This document shows, in pieces, positions 20,627 to 32,299 of a DNA stretch of 64,000 bases (position 1 is the first letter of the stretch; each line of letters begins with the position of its first letter). The DNA comes from Spirogloea muscicola. Its lineage: Eukaryota > Streptophyta > Zygnematophyceae > Spirogloeales > Spirogloeaceae. The notes below the pieces were generated by a model that was given only the letters and a program-made list of their open reading frames with translations, did no database searches and had not been told where the DNA came from. A program made the position numbers and the translations under genes. The stretch lies in assembly GCA_009602725.1 (NCBI GenBank), contig WELB01000062.1:419960-483959 (forward strand). The letters are read 5' to 3'.

Positions 20627-23600
20627 GAGGGGCCCAGGGTTCAACTTGCAGCCACCTACCTGACTGGCGAGCCTTGGGAGTGGTGGAACTCCGTCAAGAA
20701 GGGCTCTAGTCCCGATTTGTACAACTCATAGGAGTTCTTTTCTAGCTCACATACCAAGATATATGGGGAGGCCAACTTCGAGCTGAAGGCCCGGAACGAG
20801 CTCGATGTCATCAAAATGACTGGCACCTTCAAGACTACCTCAGGTACTTCCGGCTCTTGATGTCGAAGTTGGTGAGCGAATTAATGACGGATGCAGATTA
20901 GTGCCAGCGTTCAAGGCTGGGCTGCCAGCCCATCTGACGAAGTGAGGCGGTGTGGACCCCATCACGCAAGACGCGTTCGACAATTTCCCCTCGATGGTGG
21001 CGCACGCGCGCAAGCTTAGTAGTTTTTTGTGAAACATCGAACAAGCGCTCACCTGCAGAGGCGGGCGTTCCTTCTCACCAAGCTATGGAAGGTCGGAAGA
21101 AGATGAGGCCCACTATGGGGCCGCATCCCGGTCCCGCCGGGGGCTCGAGGAAGGTGGTGTTGGAACCACGCCGTTGCTGTTGCAGCGGCGACTTGACGCA
21201 TCGCATCCGGGACCGCAAGGCCCCCGGGCCTTCTACCTATCGGCCGGCACGACCCCCCGCGCGGAGCAAGAGCATTGACAAGGGCAAGCGTGAGTACCTT
21301 AACCACGCCTCGATTCGTGAGCTTAAACGGCAAGCTGTGTGTAAGCTATTTGATCTCGTTGGCCAGGCCTGTCCGCGATCGGACGTACCTGATGTACGCT
21401 CGATCGCTGCTTTCTCGCAAGCTTTGGAGGACGGAGGGCCTCTACTCGTGTGGCTGACCCACGCTGACTTGCGGGTAGCAGCAACGATATACCTGAGTTG
21501 GCCTACTGCTCGTCGGCCCGAAGACGTGGTGTGCTAATTCTGCCTTGCAGGCGCAGCATGACCAATCGACCTCCACGTGGGATGAAGCTGCTGTGCTCGT
21601 GTGATATGAGACACCAGCTCCTACTGACTGGCCGTGGAGATACTCAGGAGAGGCCGCACCCAGCAAGACTGCTGGTCTATGTCGCTAAAACATTGGAAAT
21701 GTACGAGGGGTACACAATGCTCTCGAGGGGCTGCTTGCTGGAGCACGGGCTAGGATCCTCATGGACTTAGGGGCCACAGCGTCCTTCGTCAATAAGAACT
21801 TAGTTGGTTTGCAAAATTTGGATGTGGAATCCACTACTTTGGCAAGAGTGACATTAGCAAATGGCCAAACCAACGACGTGCTGGGTTTATGTAAGGTCCC
21901 AACTCACATTCAGAAATACAAGTTCGACATGCCTTGTTATGCCATCCAGTTGGCTGGGAATTTTGAAGTGATTTTGGGTGATGATTGGCTGCGCGCCACA
22001 TCTGCATGCCTTAACTTCGAATGTCAAACTTGCACTGTACAACGTGGCGCTCGGCGCCTCGTTCTTTGCAATGAGCAGACCTGTAACCCGCCACGGGCGG
22101 CTGGGACTTCCACTCTGCTGTCCGCCATGCAGATGAAGTAGCTGCTTCACAAGCAAGCGGTCGAGTCCGCGTACCTTGTGGTGATTACGTCGGCTGACGA
22201 GTCTGCCTCTGACTAGTATGTGAGTGCGGTGGCCTCGCAAGGCGGGTACTTGATAAGTTGCTGGAGGATTTTGCGGATGTGTTTCCCGACTCTCTTCCGG
22301 AATATCTACTGCCTCACCAGGGCGTGGCTCATACCATCCCGATGGAGCCCAGCGCGGACCCGCCGTACAGACCGATGTACCGACTGAGTCCTCTCGAATA
22401 TCGCGAGATGCAAACCCAAGTGGAGGATTTTGCTAAGGAAGGGTCATGTGGAGCCTTCTGGGTCCTACAGCTCCTACATGAGAACATACTATATGCCAAG
22501 CGATCCAAACGTGTGATTTACCAGTCGGAGCTGACGTACCTTGGGCATGCCTTCGGCAAAGACGGAATTTGCGTCGACCCCAAGAAGACTTAGGTCGTAC
22601 GGCTTTGGCCTGTACGGCTTTGGCCTGTGTTGATCCTTTCTGGGATTCGCAGTTTACTTCCGAAAGTTACTCCAAGGCTATGGGAACTTGGCACTTCCTC
22701 TTACGCGGCTCACGTAAGGACGTACCATGGGAGTGGTCGTCCAAATGCCAAAGGGCATTCGAGGATATCCAAGAGCCACTTACATCTCCGCCTGTCCTAG
22801 CCTTTCCTCGAGAAGGTGTGTCGTATGAGCTGATATGTGACGCCTTTTTGACCGGCATTGGTGCCGTGCTCTTGCAAGAGGGCCACCCGATAGCGTTGGA
22901 GAGTCGCCTGCTGATCCCCGCAGAGCGTATTTACACTACAGGTGAGCAAGAGCTGCTGGCTGTGGTGCACGCCTTACGTGTATGACATTGCTACCTGGAA
23001 GGTGTGGACTTCACAGTAGTCACGGATCATTGCCTGTTGACTTACTTCCACACTCGACAGCAACTGACGAAGCGGCAAGCTCGGTGGGCTGTATGAATGG
23101 CACGATTTCGGTTCCAGTGGGAGTACCGCCCTAATAGGCTCAATGTCGCGGACCCGGCGAGCCGCAACATTGCCGGGGCTGCTGCGGTAGCTGCCTTGCA
23201 CGCGTCGCGACTTCAGAATGCAGGCATGCGTCCTACTCGTGGCGCTTCTTGGCAACCTACTGCCAAATTCTCTAACTTGTACGTGCGTATTCGTGATGGA
23301 TATAAAATAGACCCTTGGTTAGCTTCGCGTAGCATCATCATGCAGGAGCTACATATTCCACCATACAGTGGTCATCTGGAAATTCATAAGACCAAAAAGG
23401 CTGTAAGGCGCCTTTTCTGGTGGCCGGGCTGTTCAGCCCAGGTACATGCTTTTGTGAAAAGCTGTGCTACATGCCAGCGAAGCAAGGCAATCTCTGGCAA
23501 GACGGCCGCATAACTTCAACCCCTGAAGATGCCTGAGCGAAATTGGGCTGCTGTGAGTGTTGATTTTATCACACAATTGCCTAAGACGCGGCATGGATTT

Positions 23601-23979
23601 GATGCCGTCTTTGTGGATCGATTTGAGCAGAATGGTGCATTTTGCTCAAACGACCACGCGTGTTTCGGCGAAGGACTTTGCTGGCATCTTTATGGATAAG
23701 GTTTGGAAGTGCATGGCGTACCCGGATGGTCTCAGACCGCGATCCTGGGTTTACGGGTCACTTCTGGAAAGACGTGTGCCGACTCTTTGGCACTGAGCAG
23801 GCCATGTCCACTGCCTTCCATCTCCAAAGTGATGGCCAAACCGAGAGGATGAGTCGGGGTCTGGAAGACATGCTCCGGCATTTTGTCAACCCGAGTCAGG
23901 CTAATTGAAATGAATTTCTGGCTCCGGCCGAATATGCTGTGAACAATGCCTATCATGAGTTACCAGAGAGACACCCTTT
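20627..23979 (+). pseudogene. E6 gag-pol remnant
   Basis: An old, heavily mutated element. Gag capsid (ATYLTGEPWEWWNSVKKGS, 20655-20710, followed by a stop), gag C-terminus and linker (21275-21530), protease (21761-22141, MDLGATASFV with DLG in place of DSG, then [15 protein letters not shown]), pre-RT (22258-22430), an RT reduced to its two ends by a deletion near 22445-22480, RNase H (22640-23060, ELICDAFLTGIGAVLLQEG), HHCC segment (HIPPYSGHLEIHKTKKAVR ... SCATCQRSK) and DDE core (23570-23960). Interrupted at 23979 by a solo LTR inside the integrase; the frame resumes at 24522 (CCTTTCTTCCTCAACTA). Confidence 0.8.
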
Positions 23980-24521
23980 GTAATGAACCAGCCGTTTGGT
24001 TAAGCCACATGGCTCTGTTGGCATTACATGACCGGCTATTTGGGACAAGTGGGCACGCCAGGTGGCGGGCTGGCTTGCCGGGCAAGTGGCCCGCCCAGAG
24101 GCGGGCCCCGCCCGTCCAGAAACACCCTCGCTAGGATCCGCCCGTTCAAGGGAGGATCTTTGGCCCGCCGCCTGGCAGGCCATGGGGCGACCCGCTCACA
24201 CCCCTGGAGGGGGGGTGGCACGGGGAAGCACGAAGAGCCTTGGGGCGGAGTTTCCGGGGAGTTCGAGCCGGTGAAGCCCAGGAGCAGCCTTGCCGCTGCT
24301 CGCTGCCGCACCCGCCGCCGCACCTTGCTGCGGGACCTGCTGCGCCGGCCTGCGCCCAGGAGGTGGAGTCGCCGCCGGACGGCGGCGCCACGGGGCCTGT
24401 CTTCCGCTGCGCCTATGCGCTAGTGCTTTGCCTGTGTAGTGGGTTGGTCCTAAACCCCCTACAGCCGAACTCAAGAAGGACTGCTCACCCTAAGTGCGTG
24501 TGTAGGGCGAGGTTCCTTACA
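23980..24521 (+). repeat. Solo LTR-A1 in E6 integrase
   Basis: A 542-base LTR from GTAATGAACC (initial T apparently lost) to GGTTCCTTACA, flanked by CCTTT at 23975-23979 and 24522-24526. It is closely similar to the E9 LTRs in reverse and has retained no internal sequence. Confidence 0.87.
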
Positions 24522-25084
24522 CCTTTCTTCCTCAACTACGGTTAGCATCCCGCAGCACCGTTGCAGGTGGCGAGGCCGGAACGCGTTCTGGCCGCTGTCA
24601 CCTTCACTGGAACCCCTCTTGGAAACCAAACGACGGGCCCGGCAATTTTTTAGAATTTGCCTAGAAGAGGCAGAACGCTGATGCTGACCAACGTCGGGAG
24701 GACGTATCCTTCGACATGGGTACGCAATTACTTGTGAGTACCAAGCACCTATCCTTGCGGGCAGTGGGTACACGTAAGTTGCTACCCAAGTGGGTTGGAC
24801 CGTTCTCCGTGGTACGCCTAGTTGGCAAGGTGTCCTATGAGCTGGGTATACCGGTAGAGCGGAAGACTTACACTGTATTAACGTGTCCCAGCTCCGGGCC
24901 TTCCGTTCGGATGGCCGCGTCCAACCGCTCCCACCTCCTCTCTTGCTCGAGGATGAATTTGATAACGAATGCAGGAAATCTCGTGCTTCCTTGTGGCGGG
25001 TGGTCGTCCCTATATTCCCAAGCACTCAATCATGATAAGAACGCATTCGACTCTAGCCTGCCTATTAGGGACCGAAACGCTACA
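24522..25084 (+). pseudogene. E6 integrase C-terminal remnant
   Basis: Continuation of E6: the end of the integrase core (FFLNYG, then alanine-rich helix remnants), then MGTQLLVSTKHLSLRAVGTRK, KLLPKWVGPFSVVRLVGKVSYEL (24700-24845) and a shifted SDGRVQP-like segment. The chromodomain is not recognisable. About 24990-25084 is unassigned and lies at the boundary with the E7 leader. Confidence 0.65.
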
Positions 25085-25480
25085 ACTAACCTTTTACTAC
25101 GCAAAGGCTGCAGTGCCATGTCCGGTCAGGCAGAATCCTGGTCTGTAGGGGGAGTTCCAGGTGTGGACGACGCGTAGTGGGCGCTATACGGGCAGGCACG
25201 ACAGCAGGCGTCAATCCCCACCTCAGAGCAGGCAATTTAGCAGCAGGTGATCCTCAAAGGATCAGGCAGTCGACGATCGGCGTCGGTCGCTGCTGGCTCA
25301 CTGCACAACGATTACTCAGCACCCGGCGCTTCCGCTGAGCAGCCTCTCGGACCAACGTCTAACAAGACGCTTATCTTAACAGAACAGGTCAAGCAGCACA
25401 TCAGGAAGATCTTTGCATCATCAGCGGCAAGTATATGAAATAACAAGCCCGATGGATGCAATGCCGCCTCTGATACCAAA
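25085..25480 (-). repeat. E7 leader stub and tRNA-Met primer site
   Basis: Minus-strand 5' leader of a family-A element, matching 5080-5377 and 44650-44938. The primer site reads TGGTATCAGAGG on the minus strand (25467-25478). No E7 gag or pol is left: the element is cut at about 25085. Confidence 0.75.
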
Positions 25481-26895
25481 TGTGAAGGACCTCGCCCTTA
25501 CACACGCAATTAGGGTGAGTCGTCCTCATTATGTTCGGCTGTAGGGGTTTAGGAGCGAACCCAGTACACAAGTGAAGCACTAGCGCATGGGGGCGCAGCG
25601 GAAGACAGGCCCTGTGGCGCCGCCGTCCGGCATCGACTCCACCTCCTGGGCGCAGGCCAGCAGATGTCCTCCAAGGGGCGTGGCGACGGACTCCCCGCAG
25701 CAAGCCCCGCAGCAGGCTGCGGCGCGGGCTGTGGCGGCACCAGCAGCAAGTGTAGCGTCCCCTCCATTTGAGAGTGCCAACGGTGCCAGTAATCTTACAA
25801 GATCGTATCATAGCTACCATTGGGGAGTCCCATATGGTGCCGGTAGCTTGCTCACTGTATGTAGCTAAGTACGGTCCAAGGCCCCGGGGCTTCGTACCAC
25901 ACTTGCGCCGACCAGGAGGCGTCGCGCCCCCTTGGTGACGCCCAAGGCGCCGTTTCGCACCTCCTTTGAGCCCCCCAAGGCGCCGCGTCGTGCCTCCTTG
26001 GTGCCACACAAAGCGCCGCAGCGCGCCTCCTTGGTGCCCACCAATGGGCGTCGCTTCGTGTCTCCTTGTACCGCCCAAAGGGCGTCGCTTCGTGTCCCCA
26101 TTGGTCAGGCCCGCCCCTCCGGGGGAGAATCTCGAGGGCGACCATCGTCACACCCCCAGGGGAGGGGTGGCAGATGGAACACTTATCAGTAGTAGGCCGA
26201 GGTCAGACTCCTCAGTCGGACCCGTGACGCCAAGATTGGCGCAGCCCCTGCTGCTGCCTGCTGCTGCAGCCGCCGCCACAGCTCTGCTGCTTCCACCTGC
26301 TGCCCAGCCCGTCGCCGCAGCTCGTCGCTGCAGGCCTCGCCGGCTCTCTGCGAGCATCGCGGCTGCGCCTCTTGCAAGGACAGCTGCTGACTTAGGGTCG
26401 AGTCGCCGCCCTCTGGGGGTGCCTCAGGTTAAGTCTTCCGCTGCGCTGTGTGCGCGAGTATGAGCTGTGTGCGCTGGCGTTCCACTCTGTAAGGGGAGCT
26501 TGTCTCCAGAACACCCTACGTCCAAATCCCAAACAGGACTTTCTCATAGGGATAAGAACGTTATAGCAAGGCTGCTCTTGAGCTTCACCTTTTGGAACTG
26601 TTGTCGGATCTCAGCCCAAGGCTAGGTGCTTCCCCCGTGCCACCCCGCCTCCTGGAGTGTAACGGGTCGTCGCCCCATGGCTGCCTTGCGGCGAGCCAAA
26701 GATCCTCCCTTGGACGGGTGGTTCCTAGCGAGGGTATTTCAAGACGGGCGGGCCCGCCCGCATCTGGGCGGGCCAATTACTTGCCTGGCAAGCCACCCGC
26801 CCGCCAGCTGGACGGGCCACTTGTCCGTCGGGTGGCTAGCAGTCATGTAAGGCTAACAGCACCGTGTGGCTTCAGCAAACGGCTAGATCGTTACA
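25481..26895 (-). repeat. LTR-A, 5' LTR of E7, split by LTR-C
   Basis: Runs on the plus strand from TGTGAAGGACC to GATCGTTACA; about 595 bases once the nested LTR-C and one target copy are removed. It is adjacent to a primer site, so it is the 5' LTR. The A-type sequence breaks at GCAGCAAG (25750) and resumes at GCAAGGCTGCTC (26566). Confidence 0.82.
25751..26565 (+). repeat. Solo LTR-C, a distinct LTR type
   Basis: An 815-base insertion from TGTAGCGTCCCC to AACGTTATA with exact GCAAG duplications (25746-25750 and 26566-26570). It shares the TGTARCGTCCCC start and a CTTCCGCTGCG motif with LTR-B, but most of its length is different, including a run of about 27-base GGCGCCG...CTCCTTGGTGCC-like repeats at 25930-26100. 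It is the only copy in the window. Confidence 0.8.
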
Positions 26896-28489
26896 GCCGG
26901 GGCCGTCCGAGCGCAAGCATGCGGCCGAGCACGTCCGAGGCCGAGCATACAGAGAGCATGCGAGGCCACCCGTGTAACGTCCTCGCCGTTACGGGACGCT
27001 TAACGTCGAGTTAAGCGCTTACCACTGACGCGCTCGCGACTGACGCGTGCGACGCGCGTGCCACAGCGTGAGAGCGCCGCGCGAGGTGTCGCGCGGTGTG
27101 ACGCGCCTGCTGACGATGTGACGTGCAGGCGCGCCGCCTCCAGCCGAGGCGGCGAACCTGGACATCCAGAGCGGAGCTTCTCGGCCTTATTCCTGCCGTC
27201 GTGCCCGCAATGACGTGTATGGGACACGTGTCGCGCGCCTGTGACGCCGTGCCACACCCGTGACTCACTGGCGGCGCCGCAAGCCACCGCCGCAAGGCGC
27301 CGCCGCGAGGCGACGCCGGCGGGCGCCGCTCGGCGGCGCCGCAGGACGGCCGCCGCCTCCAGAAGGGAGCCGCGTGGTCTGCCCTCGCACTAGAGTCCCC
27401 TTGTCGGGCCCGCCTTCCCGGATTTGGGCCCTGAGACGAACCTCCCAGAGACCCCTGGGGAGGGTTGCACATGAAGCACTATAAGTAGGGCTGAGAGCGG
27501 GCTCAGAGACAACTCGGTCAACCTCAGTGAAGCCCGCGAGAGAGAGGCGCAGCCCTGCTGCCGCCTGCTGCCGCAGCCCGCCCGCGCAGCCCTGCTGCCC
27601 GCTGCTGCAGCCCGTCGCCGCATTCCGTCGTCGCGGATCTTCGACGGCTCTCTGTGAGTAAGACTGTGGCTGCTCCTTTGGGGACAGTCGCTGGCCCGTA
27701 CCTGAGAGGTGAGTCGCTGCCTGTCGGCAGCGCCTCAGGGCGAGACTTCCGCTGCATATCACACGTGGTGCTTTCACTGTGCTGGGGGTTTGTCTCTAAA
27801 CCCAGCGACCGAAACCAAAGAGGACGTACTGACCCCCGACTGTGCTGTTAAGGGTCAGGGCCGTCACAACCCGGGCGAGTCCAGACGCGCAGTGAACAAC
27901 GGGACTAGTGCCAGGGCGGCATGACCGCCCAGCACGAGGCTAACGACCGATCACATATAAGAAGCTGCATCACTTCGGGAACCTGCCCACAACCATCTGA
28001 ACACCAAGTAAGCCTTAACAGCATGTTTTGGCGCTTACTAATCGTGGGTACGTTAAATGAAGGCCAGCCTAGATGAAGCGACAAGTTTCAGGAGGAAGCC
28101 TCGATTTGGAACCGCAAGCCAATTTGCGAGTACGACGGCAAAAGGCATCAACCAATCTTCTCAGGGTATTGCCACAAGTTGGGGTCCATCATTGCCAAGA
28201 AGGAGTCGCCCCAGGAAGGGAAGTCCTTTCACAGAGCGGGAAGTGGCGTGCCCGGAGTAACGACCGAGTCAAGAGAGTGGGAGAGCAGGTATTGCAGCAG
28301 TGCGAGCTTCCATAATGAGGTCTTTCCAGGAGATCGCGCACAGCCTCCAAAGGCAGAGCTCCACCACTTGCGCCTGAACCAATTTCGACTCTGACAGTAT
28401 AAGGAACTCATAGTCCGCCTGCTGAGGAGCTAGCATACGCAATCTCCTCTTACAAGGCTTAAGTTAAGAGAGAAGGCGCGGTGGGCGTG
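26896..28489. other. Unassigned segment hosting a solo LTR-B
   Basis: Two pieces, 26896-26972 and 27869-28489, rejoin when the solo LTR-B is removed. They match nothing else in the window that I can see. A TATA-like ATATAAG lies at 27955-27962, then short openings on the plus strand (for example 28057-28260) with no recognised motif. Near 28460 the sequence GTTAAGAGAGAAGG resembles the LINE 3' terminus. It may be the start of another retroelement or old host DNA. Confidence 0.4.
26973..27868 (+). repeat. Solo LTR-B with exact target duplication
   Basis: An 896-base LTR from TGTAACGTCC to GCCGTCACA with identical ACCCG on both sides (26968-26972 and 27869-27873). It is longer than the 784-base E10 LTR because of extra GC-rich repeat units (about 27285-27360 and 27560-27620). 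A TATAAGTA box lies at 27480-27487 in the same relative place as in E10. Confidence 0.9.
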
Positions 28490-28575
28490 GCGTGGGTTGG
28501 TCCCTAAAACCCCTACAGCCGAACTCAATAAGGACTGCTCACCCTAATTGCGTGCGTAGGGCAAGGTTCCTTACA
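28490..28575 (+). repeat. Truncated 5' LTR of E8
   Basis: Only the last 85 or so bases of the LTR remain (CGTGGGTTGGTCCC to GGTTCCTTACA). The left boundary joins unassigned sequence. Confidence 0.75.
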
Positions 28576-28577
28576 TT

Positions 28578-28587
28578 TGGTATCAGA
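28578..28587 (+). other. E8 primer binding site
   Basis: TGGTATCAGA, two bases after the LTR, complements the 3' end of initiator tRNA-Met. It diverges from the TGGTATCAGAGG of the other elements after ten bases. Confidence 0.75.
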
Positions 28588-29047
28588 AACGGTCTTGCAT
28601 CCATCGCGCTTGTGTCTTATTGTGCTCGCCGCTGATGATGCAAGGATCTTCCTGATGTGTTGGCCTGACATGTTCTGTTGAAGATGAGTGCTTTGCCAGA
28701 CGTTGGTCCGTGAGGCGGCTCAGCGGAAGCGCCGGGTGCGGAGTCATCTTTGCGCAGTGAGCCAGCAACGACCAACGCCAAATTGACTGCCTGATCCTTT
28801 GAGGACCACCTGCTGCATTCGGCTACTTGAGGTGTGGCTTGAGCCTGCAGCATTTGTGTGGTATGCTTAGTTGTGTGGCCATTATCGTGTGCATCGGTCT
28901 TAATCATATCCGCGGCTGTCTGCCTGCCTGTTCTTTGGAGGTGAGGAGTTGCACGCTGCTTTGCTTGCTCGCTTGCTGGTGCACCAGTCTTGCGATGCCC
29001 TGTATTGCAGTATGGATTGTGTGATTCGCTGACTGCCGGAGCCTAAA
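28588..29047 (+). other. E8 untranslated leader
   Basis: Single-copy leader homologous, in reverse, to 44470-44924 of E9 and to the duplicated leader of E1. No coding region is supported. Confidence 0.65.
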
Positions 29048-30229
29048 TTGATCACTCGGCGTTCTTCAGACAGCATGAGCACACGTCCAGTGCGCGGCCG
29101 AGCCTTCTCGGGAGGCAGCGCAGTCGGCTGCTTAAAAGCAGCGGCTGCTGCAGGGCCAGCTGCTGAGGCAGTGGCTGCTGCGGGGCACAGCCGAGAGGGG
29201 CACGCCCAAGAGGGGCACGCCCAAGCGGGGCACGCCCAAGATGGGCACGCCCAAGAGGGGCACGCCAAGCTGGGAGCCGGAGGCCGGGAGGGCTTGTCGG
29301 CTGGGGATCTGCAACGCATTGCGCTCCTCACGCAGGACCTGGCGGCAGTCCAGGCTGCCATGGACCCAGTTCCGCATGGGCTATACGGCCTCCTTGAGAG
29401 GATGTGCGAGCTCACATTGCCCAGATCCGCGCGCAAGAGCGGCGTCCGCAAGAGACGGATGCCGCGGTGCATCTGGTGCGCAAGAGTGCTGGCACAGCGC
29501 AATCCGTTGCATGGACGTGCAACGGCCCACCCACCACGGCAGTTCACCGGTCAGGACGATTGGGGTGGCTGCAGTCTTGGCTAAGCGAGATGTCCGAATG
29601 GTTCGACACCAAGGAAGCGGACGCGACGGCAAGAGTGCCACTCGCTGCGACTTACCTCGCATGGAAGCCTCGTGAGTGGTGGGACGCCATCAAGAAGTCC
29701 AAGACGCCCGACGAGTACAACACTTGGGGGTTCTACTCCGCAACTCTCGTCGGTCAATGGCGATACACATGCGGAGCTTCGCCCCCGTGACGAGCTGGAC
29801 GACCTCCGCATGGGCGAGAGGAGCGTCGACTTCGAGCCCTACGTGCGGCGTTTCAGACTGCTGCTGTCAAAGCTGCGCAGTGAGCCTCTGAAATTGATCG
29901 ATCAGTGCCAGCAATTTAAGGATGGGCTACCTTCCTATGCGCTTGTGAGTAGCGATGGACTCGCTACTACGAAGGCATTCACCGATTTTTCCAAGATGGT
30001 GGAGCACGCCAGAGAGGTGCGCAGCACGCCAGACATTGGGCGTGACAAGCGTCTCCTGCTTAAAGCAAGTGGAGCTCCTCAGAGGCAGAGCGGGGCAAGC
30101 AGAAATTCCACCCTAGCAAAGGGTCGAAGTTTCGTCCCCAAGGCGGCTTCCAGAAGCCGCGAGTGGAAGAAGGTGGTGGCTGCTATCGCTGCGGCGACAA
30201 GAGCCATCAATCAAATCAAGGAATGCTAG
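29048..30229 (+). pseudogene. E8 gag, frameshifted
   Basis: The N-terminal frame (29048 to about 29370) carries the His-rich pentapeptide array (29185-29275) and LSAGDLQRIALLTQDLAA. The reading then slips: 29404-29790 has the capsid core (WLSEMSEWFDTKE, ATYLAWKPREWW) and 29672-30229 the rest (GDTHAELRPRDELDD, RRFRLLLSKL, basic tail). The slip at 29730-29760 is identical to that of E4. The CCHC knuckle is degraded (CYRCGDKSHQ-like only out of frame, about 30180-30220). Confidence 0.8.
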
Positions 30230-30556
30230 GCGGCACGTCCCTCTTCCTCGAGGTTACGACGACAGCGCCCGATGGGCCGGGACAAGGGCACCTTCAAGGG
30301 CAAGCGTGAGTGCCTGACCCTTGCCTCTGAGCGCAATCTCATTCAGCCAGAAGCACTTGAGCTCTTTGATCTTGCTGGCATAGCTTGCCCGCCATCCAAA
30401 TTACTGGTTGTGCGCTCCATATCTGCTTAGTTGCAAGGTCTGGAGGCCGGAGGGTCTCTCCCACGATGACTTGCAAATGGCTGCAGATGTCTATCTAAGC
30501 TGGCCTGCCCGCTGTCGGCCTGAATAAATTCTGTTATGGTGCCTTAAAGGCGCGAC

Positions 30557-31702
30557 GTGATGCATCAAGCTCCGCTGGGGATGTCGCTGTTGTGCTCGCA
30601 CGAGGCGGGACACAGGCTCCTTAGGCATACCACTGATGATGCTCAGACTAGGCCTTATTCGGCAGATATCAGGGTTTATGTCGCTAGCACTCCAATCTTG
30701 GCAGCAGTGTACGTGGGGTACACACTATGCTATTTGAGGGGCTGATTGCTGATGCACCGGTCAAGCTCCTCATGGACTCAGGGGCCTTAGTGTCCTTCGT
30801 AAATAAGAATTTAGTGTATTCCACTGGCTTGAATTTGCAAGCAGATGGTCTTCCTAGAGAGACATTGGCCGATGGCCACCTCACTGATGTGCTGGGTCTA
30901 TGCAAGGTTCCCATTCGCATACAGAAATACAAAGCCGAGGTGCCTTGTTTCGCCATTGCGTTCGCTGCTGCATTCGATGTGGTTTTCGGTGATGACCAGC
31001 TCTGTGCCACATCTGCATGCCTCTCTGACCGGCGTGCCGTGCTCTTGCAAGAGGGTCACCCGTCAGCGTTTGAAAGTCGCTTGCTGATGCCTGCAGAGCG
31101 AACTTTTACTACGGGCGAGCAGGAACTGCTGGCTGTGGTGCACGCCTTACGTGTCTGGCGTTGCTTCCTGAAAGGTGTGGAAATTACGATTGGCACGGAT
31201 CATTGCCCGTTGACATATTCCCACACGCAGCAGCATTTTAAGTTGGCGTCAAGCTCGATGGGCTGAGTGCATGGCACATTCAGTTTCCAGTAGGTCCATC
31301 GCCCTGGACGGCTTAACGTTGCGGACCCTGTGAGTCGCAGCATTCGCGGCGCTGATGCGTTGGCTACCTTGAATGCTTCTGGAGTGCGGGCTGCAGGAGG
31401 GCGTCCGAATTGTCGAGCTTCTCGGCAACCCACGGCTGACCTCTCTGAGCTCTATGTTCGTATGCGTGAAGGGCATGGCACAGATCCCTGTTTTGCAGAG
31501 GAGCCAACGTAAGTAAGCATCCTCGCTGATGACAACGGCTTCTGGTGGCAAGGCGACGCTATTGTGGTCCTGGACTGCAATGCCTTGCGCACTAACATAA
31601 TGCAGGAGCTGCATGATACGCCTTACAGTGCTCATTTCGGAGTGAGCAAGAGCAAACAGGCTGTGCGACGCCTCTTTTGGTGAAAGGGCTTTTCGACCAG
31701 GC
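30557..31702 (+). pseudogene. E8 protease-RNase H-integrase N-terminus, RT deleted
   Basis: Protease (30727-31010, LLMDSGALVSFVNKNLV with intact DSG) runs straight into RNase H (31026-31200, AVLLQEGHPSAFESR, TGEQELLAVVHALRV) in one open frame, 30727-31266. About 1.2 kb of reverse transcriptase expected from E9 is absent. The join lies at ATGCCT (31015-31020). Downstream, frameshifts occur near 31260 and 31505 before the HHCC segment (HDTPYSAHFGVSKSKQAVRR), which is cut by E9 at 31702. Confidence 0.85.
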
Positions 31703-32247
31703 TGTAAGGAACCTCGCCCTACACACGCAGTTAGGATGAGCAGTCCTTCTTGAGTTCGGCCGTAGGGGGTTTAGGGGCCAACCCACTACACAGGCAAAGC
31801 ACTAGCGCATAGGCGCAGCGGAAGACAGGCCCCGTGGCGCCGCCGTCCGGCGGCGACTCCACCCCCTGGGCGCAGGCCGGCGCAGCAGGCCCCGCAGCAA
31901 GGTGCGGCGGCGGCTGCGGCGGCGAGCAGCGGCAAGGCTGCTCCTGGGCTTCACCGGCTCGAACTACCCCCGAGCCTTAGCCCCAAGGCTCTTCGTGCTT
32001 CCCCGTGACACCCCCCCTCCCGGGGTGTGAGCGGGTCGCCCCATGGCCTGCCAGGCGGCGGGCCAAAGATCCTCCCTTGAACGGGCGAATCCTAGCGAGG
32101 GTATTTCTGGACGGGCGGGGCCCGCCTCTGGGCGGGCCACTTGCCCGGCAAGCCAGCCCGCCACCTGGCGGGCCCACTTGTCCCAAATAGCCGGTCATGT
32201 AATGCCAACAGAGCCATGTGGCTTAACCAAATGGCTGGTTCATAACA
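31703..32247 (-). repeat. LTR-A1, 3' LTR of E9
   Basis: 545 bases, plus-strand TGTAAGGAACC to TTCATAACA. The reversed polypurine tract TACCTCCCCACTCTGG follows at 32247-32262. It is very similar to the 5' LTR at 44939-45485. Confidence 0.92.
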
Positions 32248-32299
32248 TACCTCCCCACTCTGGTGTTCACGTCCTCGAGAAAAACGAGGCCGTGAGGTA

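Noticed and set aside
25880-26463. Open frames on both strands with short repeated blocks (LVPP/GTKEARR-like)
   Set aside because: They lie inside the solo LTR-C and arise from its 27-base repeats; LTRs do not normally encode protein.
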